54,698 bases of DNA, from NCBI GenBank assembly GCA_900556845.1, contig USQO01000005.1:1-54698 (forward strand), in the 5' to 3' direction. This stretch comes from an uncultured Bacteroides sp. Its GTDB lineage: Bacteria > Bacteroidota > Bacteroidia > Bacteroidales > Bacteroidaceae. Below the pieces are notes generated by a model. The model ran no database searches and had not been told where the DNA came from. It was given only the letters and a program-made list of their open reading frames with translations. Below, piece after piece: positions 6,974 through 13,401 of the stretch (within the stretch, counting starts at the first letter, position 1; each line of letters starts with the position of its first letter). A program made the translations under genes and the position numbers.

Positions 6974-9900
6974 TTAGAATGACATTGACACACCTCCTGA
7001 GATAGAACGGATAGGTGAGTAATTTGAGTTTGCTGATGTAGTATAGCTCTGTCTTGGATCTAAGCCTTTACGTGCAGAGAATACAGCAACATTGTCTACA
7101 TTCAGGTAAAGTCTGAAGTTTGATGCTCCAAATTTATTTGATAAGTTCTTTGGCAAAGTATATCCGAATGTAATATTGTTGATGCTCAAATAATCAGAGC
7201 TTGTCAAGAATCTGTCAGACAGATAGTTAGTGTATCTGTCATTGTAATTCAGACGAGGAATGTCAGTATTCTTATTTTCTGGAGTCCAAGCATTCAAAAT
7301 ATCCATGTGCCAGTTCTGACCAGCATCAGCACTTGTACCACCGTGCATCAAAGAAGCATAAGTATTATCATATACTTTACCACCTAATTGGTATGCAAAT
7401 GATATAGCCAAATCGAATCCATATGCATTAAGGCTTGTTCCGAAACCACCGTATACTTTAGGCAAAATATCTCCTGTTGCATAACGTGTTGCATTAGCTG
7501 CATTTACAGTAGTTGTTGTACCTGTAATATTGCCGTTTTCGTCTTTTTCATCCATATAATACAATGCTTCACCAGTTTCCTGATCTACACCAGCATATTT
7601 ACGTAAGTACATTTGGTATGATGATTCACCTTCACGATAAATATAGTTACCAGAAATCATTTCGCCCTTCAAATCTGGATGCAGTTTAAGAATCTTATTC
7701 TTGAATGCAGTCAAGTTGAAGTTTACATTCCAACTGATATGTTTTGTATCAATAATATTACCGAATACGTCCATTTCAAAACCACGGTTCATCATTGAAC
7801 CTACGTTCATTGGGAAAGTAGAATAACCTAATGAAGTAGGAACCGGACGGTTGTACAACATGTCAGTTGTTTTACGCTGGAAGTATTCTACGGTACCTGT
7901 CAAACGACCTTTGAAGAATTCAAAGTCAAAACCTGTATTGAAACTGTGAGAAGTTTCCCAAGTAATATCTTTGTTTCCTTTATATGACATTGACAGTGCA
8001 AAGTCACCATTAGAGTCTGCAATTGAATAATGGTCTGTATAGTAGTTATAGTTATCATAAACACCTAAGTTAAGGTTATCATTACCTTGAACACCATAAC
8101 TCAGTTTGAACTTCAACATATCAATCCAATCTTGATCTTCTAAGAAGGCTTCTTTGTTCATCAACCAGCCACCTCCAATAGACCAGAAGTTACCCCAACG
8201 GTTGTCTGGGTGGAAGCGTGAAGAAGCATCACGACGATAAGATGCAGAAGCAAAATACTTGTTAGCATAGTTGTACTGCAAACGTGCTAAGATACCTTCT
8301 GTAGCATAGTTTTGACTATAAGAATTTACCTGCGGATTCTTAATAGCATTATCAATTTCTGTAATATTTGGATTATACAAGTTTTCCTTACTTCCTTGTA
8401 AATAGCTGTATTTATAGTTATATGATTCAAAACCAGCCAAAACATCCAAGTTGTGTTCACCAAATGAATTGTTGTAAGTCAACAAATACTGTTGGTTAAT
8501 GCTGAATGAACGAGTTGTACCTACATAGATGATACCACCTGTACTAGAGTACTGTCCATAGTATGAGTTATACAAGTTTGTATAACGGGTATTATCTACG
8601 TCTACACCCCAGTTAGCAGTTGCTTTCAGTCCTTTTACAATATCAATATTTACAAAAGCACGACCACTCAATACGTCATAGTTGTATTCACGTTTGTCAA
8701 GTGCAATCATAGAAGCAGGGTTAGAGTTACCCATAAATGGACGTCCTAAACCTGGATATTCACCAGCACCAAAATCGTATACAGTAAATCCATGGCTATC
8801 TGTCATGATATTACCGTTAGCATCACGAACATACAGCGGATAAATTGGAGCAATCATGTTCGAAATATAGAACATGTTACCAGAAGAAGAACCCTCCTGT
8901 TCACGCGGAGTTTTGTTAATAGCGTTGCTATAAGAAAGGTTAGTTCCTACCTTGATACGGTCATTTACTTGATAATCTGCATTGGTACGCAGTGTAAAAC
9001 GCTGGAAACCAGAATTAGGAATGATACCACTATCATCCAAATAACCTGCTGATACGTAGTAAGTTGATTTCTGTGTTGCTCCAGTTACACGTACGTTATA
9101 TTCCTGACGAAGGTTACCGTTATCAAACAACTCATCGTACCAGTTGTCTGGTCTCAAATAATAATCATTTTGATATACAGCTCCTAATGTTGCATTAGGA
9201 TTAATCTTTCCGTCAGCAGTAAACAAGTTTTCTCCTTCAGGAATAGTATAAATAGGATATTTCAAGAATTTCTGAACATTTGCACCTACAGCAGCAGGAT
9301 CTCCATTACCACCCATAGCTGCATTAACCGACTTATAAAAAGTTTCATAATACATGTTAGGGTCAGTCATTACATCATAGTTAGGGATAGCACGGCGGTT
9401 AGTACCCCATTTAGCATCAATATCCACTTTTGCTTTTGAACCAGCAACACCTTTCTTTGTTGTAATCAAGATTACACCGTTTGCACCACGTGCACCATAC
9501 AAAGCATTAGAGGCTGCATCCTTCAAAACAGTCATTGTCTCAATATCTTGTGGGTTGATTGTTTCAATTCCTCCGTCGAAAGGAACACCATCAACAACAT
9601 AAAGAGGTTCGTTACTAGCAGACATAGATCCAATACCACGAATACGTACAGTAGCTTTTTTACCCGGCTCACCGTTGCTGCTTGTAACTTGTACACCGGC
9701 AACTTGACCAGACAATGCATTTGTAACGTTTGAAGTTTGACGAGCTACAATTTTATCAGTTTTGATAGTAGAAGCAGAACCTGTAAATTGAGATTTTTTA
9801 GCTGTACCGAAAGCTACAACCATTACTTCATCCAAAACTTCAGTATCAGAATGCAACACTACGTTTACTTCTGATTTAATGTTCAATTCCTGGCTCTTCA

Positions 9901-10138
9901 TTCCGATGAATGAAACAACCAAAGTCTTGGCAGAACTTGGCACGTTTGTCAATGTAAACTTACCATCCATGTCAGTTACAGTACCTACAGTAGTACCTTT
10001 TACTAAAACGGATGCGCCCACTACAGGTAAACCGTCTTCTTCAGAAGTAACAACACCGGTTACTTTTGAAACCTGAGCAGTTACCAGACCAATACCTATA
10101 AATAGGAAGGTCATCAACAGCATCAATTTTCTTTTCAT
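6974..10138 (-). CDS. SusC/RagA family TonB-linked outer-membrane transporter (SusC1, currently complete)
   Basis: TonB-dependent barrel that imports ligand handed over by SusD1. The 1054 residues comprise a signal peptide (1-21, ending VTAQ), a carboxypeptidase-D-regulatory-like beta domain (about 25-100), a plug with the SusC signature SNEPLYVVDGVPFDG and a beta barrel that ends in the typical C-terminal Phe. The key oddity is at residues 68-74 (SSAKTLV). From there SusC2 is homologous, and the 21 underlying bases are identical and inverted relative to SusC2, so codons 1-67 plus the promoter form an exchangeable head. In the orientation given, this is the expressed copy. Confidence 0.95.
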   Translation of the reverse strand: MKRKLMLLMTFLFIGIGLVTAQVSKVTGVVTSEEDGLPVVGASVLVKGTTVGTVTDMDGKFTLTNVPSSAKTLVVSFIGMKSQELNIKSEVNVVLHSDTEVLDEVMVVAFGTAKKSQFTGSASTIKTDKIVARQTSNVTNALSGQVAGVQVTSSNGEPGKKATVRIRGIGSMSASNEPLYVVDGVPFDGGIETINPQDIETMTVLKDAASNALYGARGANGVILITTKKGVAGSKAKVDIDAKWGTNRRAIPNYDVMTDPNMYYETFYKSVNAAMGGNGDPAAVGANVQKFLKYPIYTIPEGENLFTADGKINPNATLGAVYQNDYYLRPDNWYDELFDNGNLRQEYNVRVTGATQKSTYYVSAGYLDDSGIIPNSGFQRFTLRTNADYQVNDRIKVGTNLSYSNAINKTPREQEGSSSGNMFYISNMIAPIYPLYVRDANGNIMTDSHGFTVYDFGAGEYPGLGRPFMGNSNPASMIALDKREYNYDVLSGRAFVNIDIVKGLKATANWGVDVDNTRYTNLYNSYYGQYSSTGGIIYVGTTRSFSINQQYLLTYNNSFGEHNLDVLAGFESYNYKYSYLQGSKENLYNPNITEIDNAIKNPQVNSYSQNYATEGILARLQYNYANKYFASASYRRDASSRFHPDNRWGNFWSIGGGWLMNKEAFLEDQDWIDMLKFKLSYGVQGNDNLNLGVYDNYNYYTDHYSIADSNGDFALSMSYKGNKDITWETSHSFNTGFDFEFFKGRLTGTVEYFQRKTTDMLYNRPVPTSLGYSTFPMNVGSMMNRGFEMDVFGNIIDTKHISWNVNFNLTAFKNKILKLHPDLKGEMISGNYIYREGESSYQMYLRKYAGVDQETGEALYYMDEKDENGNITGTTTTVNAANATRYATGDILPKVYGGFGTSLNAYGFDLAISFAYQLGGKVYDNTYASLMHGGTSADAGQNWHMDILNAWTPENKNTDIPRLNYNDRYTNYLSDRFLTSSDYLSINNITFGYTLPKNLSNKFGASNFRLYLNVDNVAVFSARKGLDPRQSYTTSANSNYSPIRSISGGVSMSF
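9918..9938 (-). repeat. inversion site IR-L, inside susC1
   Basis: On the minus strand this 21-bp block begins AAGTTCTGCCAAGACTT and is identical to 13422-13442 on the plus strand. Its first 17 bases are an imperfect palindrome, AAGTnnTGnCAnnACTT. Upstream of the first A the two SusC genes share nothing; downstream they are clearly homologous. Both sites sit in the same codon phase (AGT TCT GCC AAG ACT TTG). Confidence 0.85.
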
Positions 10139-10199
10139 AAAATTCTCTCTTAAAGTTTAAATTTAGATTTAATAAAAATTCATTTACTCTAACGGTTTG

Positions 10200-10207
10200 C
10201 AAAAATA
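10200..10207 (-). promoter_or_regulatory. candidate -7 box TATTTTTG for susC1 (mobile promoter)
   Basis: TATTTTTG on the minus strand, 62 bases upstream of the SusC1 ATG, matches TAnnTTTG. A -33 TTTG at ideal spacing is not seen. It lies within the predicted invertible segment and would serve whichever SusC is attached. Confidence 0.45.
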
Positions 10208-10408
10208 CTAATAAATTTAAAACAACCTATACATTTGTGATAGTTTTCTTCAAATTCGATAAAAAAAACTGCTTTTTAACACTTCTATCTCAAAAAATAC
10301 GAATATATAAATCATAAATATCACATGAGCCTTCAAAAACGCTATTATTGTCAAAGCTTGAATCAGCAATACTTTTTAATCATTTATTCTATTTTTATTC
10401 TTTACAGT

Positions 10409-11566
10409 ATGAAAAAAATTTCATTTAGACTTATTTTTAATCGTAAGAGAAAGCTTAACAGTGAAGGAAAGGCTTTGATTCAGATAGAAGCTTATTTGAA
10501 CGGCAGAAAAATATATTTTTCATCGCATATTTATATAAAACCAGAAAACTGGAGCAATCAAAAAAGAGAAGTAGTTAATCACCCTCATCATGCTGAACTT
10601 AATCGTTTGCTTTATGAATATATACTCCAATTGGAATGGAAAGAGCTTGAATTATGGAAAATGGGTATTCCTATTGACCTGGGAACCTTTAAGTATCATG
10701 TTAAGGGAGGGAAAGAGTATAAATCTATTTCTTTTTTTGACCTAAGTAGAAATTGGGTAGAAAATTCAGATAAAAAAGAAAGCACAAAAAGAAATCTGAA
10801 TACTACACTAAATTTATTAGAGCAGTTCTTTCCAAAATTAAAGTTTACCGACTTGACTTATACCATGCTAACAAACTTCGAGCAATATTTAAGAAGTAAA
10901 AACTATGCAGTCAATACTATTGCTAAACACATGAAACATCTTAAATCAATTATAAATGAAAGTATCAAACGAGGTTATATGACCAGCTCTCCATTTAAGA
11001 ATTACAAGATAAGAACCAATATCAGCAGGCATACTTTTTTATTACCACAGGAGATTCAAAAACTTGAAGAACTTCAATTAAAGCTACAACAGTCCTGCAA
11101 AAGCCGTGTTTTAGATGCTTTTTTGTTTTGCTGTTATACAGGCTTGCGTTATTCGGATTTCATTCAGATACGCTCTTCCAATATTATCGTTATAGACAAG
11201 CAAAAGTGGTTGGTCTTTCGTACTCAAAAGACAGATATAGAGGTACGGCTCCCATTGGCCTTGCTCTTTCAAGGAAAAGCTTTAGCTCTTTTACAGAAAT
11301 ACAAAGACTTGAATCAACTGTTTGACCTGCCTCCAAATCCAGCAGTGAACAAGATACTTATACAAATAGGTAACCTGGCTGGTATCAAAAAACATTTTTC
11401 CTTTCATACGGCACGTCATACAAATGCTACCTTATTAATATATAATGGTGTAAATATAACAACTGTTCAAAAGTTGCTGGGACATAAAAGCATCAAGACA
11501 ACTCAGATATATAGTGATGTATTTCCCGAAAGCATTGTTCGGGATTTAAGCAAAGCAATGCTTTAA
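10409..11566 (+). CDS. tyrosine site-specific recombinase (candidate SusC/D invertase)
   Basis: Bacteroidetes-type tyrosine recombinase of 385 residues from the ATG at 10409. An upstream in-frame ATG at 10325 is rejected because the extra 28 residues are unlike the family and MKKISFRLIFNRK is the usual start. It has an N-terminal arm-binding domain (about 1-90), a SAM-like core-binding domain (about 105-205) and a catalytic domain carrying Arg247 (YTGLRYSD), Lys274, His333-x-x-Arg336 (FHTARH), His359 (LGHKS) and nucleophile Tyr368. The full catalytic set suggests activity. It lies inside the inverted repeats, divergent from the SusC1 head, the place expected for a dedicated invertase. TACATTTG at 10230-10237 could be its -7 box. 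Confidence 0.93.
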   Translation: MKKISFRLIFNRKRKLNSEGKALIQIEAYLNGRKIYFSSHIYIKPENWSNQKREVVNHPHHAELNRLLYEYILQLEWKELELWKMGIPIDLGTFKYHVKGGKEYKSISFFDLSRNWVENSDKKESTKRNLNTTLNLLEQFFPKLKFTDLTYTMLTNFEQYLRSKNYAVNTIAKHMKHLKSIINESIKRGYMTSSPFKNYKIRTNISRHTFLLPQEIQKLEELQLKLQQSCKSRVLDAFLFCCYTGLRYSDFIQIRSSNIIVIDKQKWLVFRTQKTDIEVRLPLALLFQGKALALLQKYKDLNQLFDLPPNPAVNKILIQIGNLAGIKKHFSFHTARHTNATLLIYNGVNITTVQKLLGHKSIKTTQIYSDVFPESIVRDLSKAML

Positions 11567-11599
11567 TGTGTTTTAATCTTTGATTAAATTAACATTTAT

Positions 11600-11632
11600 A
11601 CCCAAGTGTATACTTTTTATATACACTTGGGT
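11600..11632. terminator. bidirectional hairpin between recombinase and nuclease genes
   Basis: A perfect 13-bp stem (11600-11612 with 11620-11632) and a 7-base loop separate the two convergent genes. Flanks are AT-rich but lack a strong T tract on either side. Confidence 0.65.
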
Positions 11633-11646
11633 GAATAGTTGTATAT

Positions 11647-13197
11647 TTATATTTCTTCTACAATCCATTTTTGAATATTCCTAGTTTTGCTGCTAAAATT
11701 CACACCAATTTTAAAAATCCTTCTTCCGTCCGCCTGAAAAGGAATTGCATAATGTTTTTCATTTATCTGCGCCAAAGCTTCCTCTGCTGTACCTTTCAGT
11801 TTAAATTCCATCAAATAAATAAACTTACCTGTTTTTACCAGTAAATCAATTCGTCCTTCAGAAGTATGGTATTCAGCTTCTGTATAGAACCCCAAGAGTT
11901 TAAACAAAATAAATAATACGTTTTGGTAATGTAACTCTAAATCACGTATCATCTCATAAGGAGTATCTGCAAAAAAGCTTTGCAAACGTAAAAAAAATGC
12001 TTCTATTTTTCCTTTTTCTATTTCATCAATAAAACTCATGATCTGAAATGCTGATTCGGCAGGCTGGACATGAGCATAATATGGCAATAAATAACTGATG
12101 AAACCTTCTTCAACTTCTTTGTTAGGAAATCCCAACGTGTAAACATTGAAACGAGAATTATAATCTTTAATTGTAAGATAACCGCTTTGATATAACACTG
12201 GAATAGGACTGTTTGCTAATGTGTCTATCCCATTCAGTAAATCATTTGTAACGACTTCATTGGAAAGGCGGGTCAGATTATATTTGTTTTGTTTAAGCAA
12301 CTGTGCCAAATAGCTGGGAGTTCCTGTTTCAAACCAATAATTCCCAAACTTCATTCTGGCAAAAGTATTCAAAAGGCTGAACGGATTATATAACCCATTT
12401 GAATCTTCTGTAAAATGATAGCCGTCATAGCGCTCTTTTAAAGATGTACATACCTGCTCATAACTCATATTAGTATTAGCAGCCAAATCATACAAATCCT
12501 CTTCCAGCCAGGTATGAATTTCATTCTCCGTTATTCCGCAAAGTTCCGCATATCGTTTGTCAAAAGATATATCCATCAGATTATTTAAGTCGCTGAATAT
12601 ACTTACTTTGCTAAATTTAGTAACCCCTGTCAGTAAAGCAAACTGAATATATTGATCCTTACTTTTCAGTGCTCCATAAAAAGCTTTCAATGTATCACGG
12701 TAGGTATTCTGCAAATTATCGTTTCCTATTGCTTGAAGCATGGGCTTGTCATATTCATCTACCAGAATAACAACGCCCTTTCCGGCCTTTTCTGCCGCTC
12801 TTTGGATTATTCCCTGAAATCGTAAAGAAAGAGAAACCTCACTGGGTTCTGTTCCATATTTTTTTTCCCATTTTGCAAGTATATCATTCAATATATCATA
12901 AAGACTTTCTGCTGAATCATACTTTTGTGCACTCAGATCAAAATGTAAAATGGGATAAGAAATCCAGTTCTTTTCTGTCCCGTCTATAAATAATCCTTGA
13001 AATAACTCTTTTTGTCCTGAATAATAAGCTTCAATCGTAGAAATCAATAAACTTTTCCCAAATCGCCTAGGACGGCTCAAAAAGTAATATTTACCAGTTG
13101 AAATCAAACGATAAATAAGTTCTGTCTTATCTATATATAGATACCCTTCTTTACGAAGGCTTTCAAAACTTTGTATACCAACAGGATATTTTCTCAT
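11647..13197 (-). CDS. AAA-ATPase-like / PD-(D/E)XK nuclease superfamily protein
   Basis: A 516-residue protein from MRKYPVGIQSF at 13197 (an upstream ATG at 13248 adds a non-family N terminus). The N-terminal AAA-ATPase-like domain (PF09820 type) has FLSRPRRFGKS at 40-49 as the P-loop and LVDEYDKP around 145-152 as Walker B. The C-terminal PD-(D/E)XK domain (PF08011 type) has Asp451, Glu464 and Lys466 in RIDLLV and LMEFKLKG. The family is abundant in Bacteroidetes, is often duplicated, and has no established role. It lies within the invertible segment with its own -7 box, so it would be inverted together with the recombinase. A link to the switch is only positional; it may be a passenger. 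Confidence 0.88.
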   Translation of the reverse strand: MRKYPVGIQSFESLRKEGYLYIDKTELIYRLISTGKYYFLSRPRRFGKSLLISTIEAYYSGQKELFQGLFIDGTEKNWISYPILHFDLSAQKYDSAESLYDILNDILAKWEKKYGTEPSEVSLSLRFQGIIQRAAEKAGKGVVILVDEYDKPMLQAIGNDNLQNTYRDTLKAFYGALKSKDQYIQFALLTGVTKFSKVSIFSDLNNLMDISFDKRYAELCGITENEIHTWLEEDLYDLAANTNMSYEQVCTSLKERYDGYHFTEDSNGLYNPFSLLNTFARMKFGNYWFETGTPSYLAQLLKQNKYNLTRLSNEVVTNDLLNGIDTLANSPIPVLYQSGYLTIKDYNSRFNVYTLGFPNKEVEEGFISYLLPYYAHVQPAESAFQIMSFIDEIEKGKIEAFFLRLQSFFADTPYEMIRDLELHYQNVLFILFKLLGFYTEAEYHTSEGRIDLLVKTGKFIYLMEFKLKGTAEEALAQINEKHYAIPFQADGRRIFKIGVNFSSKTRNIQKWIVEEI

Positions 13198-13217
13198 CTT
13201 GCAAAAGTGTTTATTCA

Positions 13218-13225
13218 CAAAGTTA
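13218..13225 (-). promoter_or_regulatory. -7 box TAACTTTG for the AAA/PD-(D/E)XK gene
   Basis: TAACTTTG on the minus strand, 21 bases before the ATG at 13197, fits TAnnTTTG. A loose -33 (ATTG, about 20 bases upstream) is present. Confidence 0.55.
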
Positions 13226-13366
13226 GTTTTTATCTTATAAAAAATCAATATAAAGAAATATAAGTTTGACGGATCAATGAATTTTTAGTGCAATGATAAT
13301 TTGCAGTAGAAATTTGGTAGAAAATTCATGTCCAAAATTAATCTTCAAGTTATATGCATCATTTTT

Positions 13367-13395
13367 TTGAATAGATAGAACTCATATCTATTCAA
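13367..13395. repeat. 10-bp inverted repeat just before the silent susC2
   Basis: TTGAATAGAT and ATCTATTCAA (13367-13376, 13386-13395) form a 10-bp perfect stem with a 9-base loop, 26 bases before the inversion site and inside the segment. It could insulate the headless SusC from read-through. It is AT-rich and would be a weak terminator at best. Confidence 0.55.
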
Positions 13396-13401
13396 TTATT
13401 T

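Noticed and set aside
10325..10408. Longer N terminus for the recombinase (ATG at 10325)
   Set aside because: The extra 28 residues are unlike Bacteroidetes integrases, which begin with the arm-binding strand seen at MKKISFRLIF (10409).
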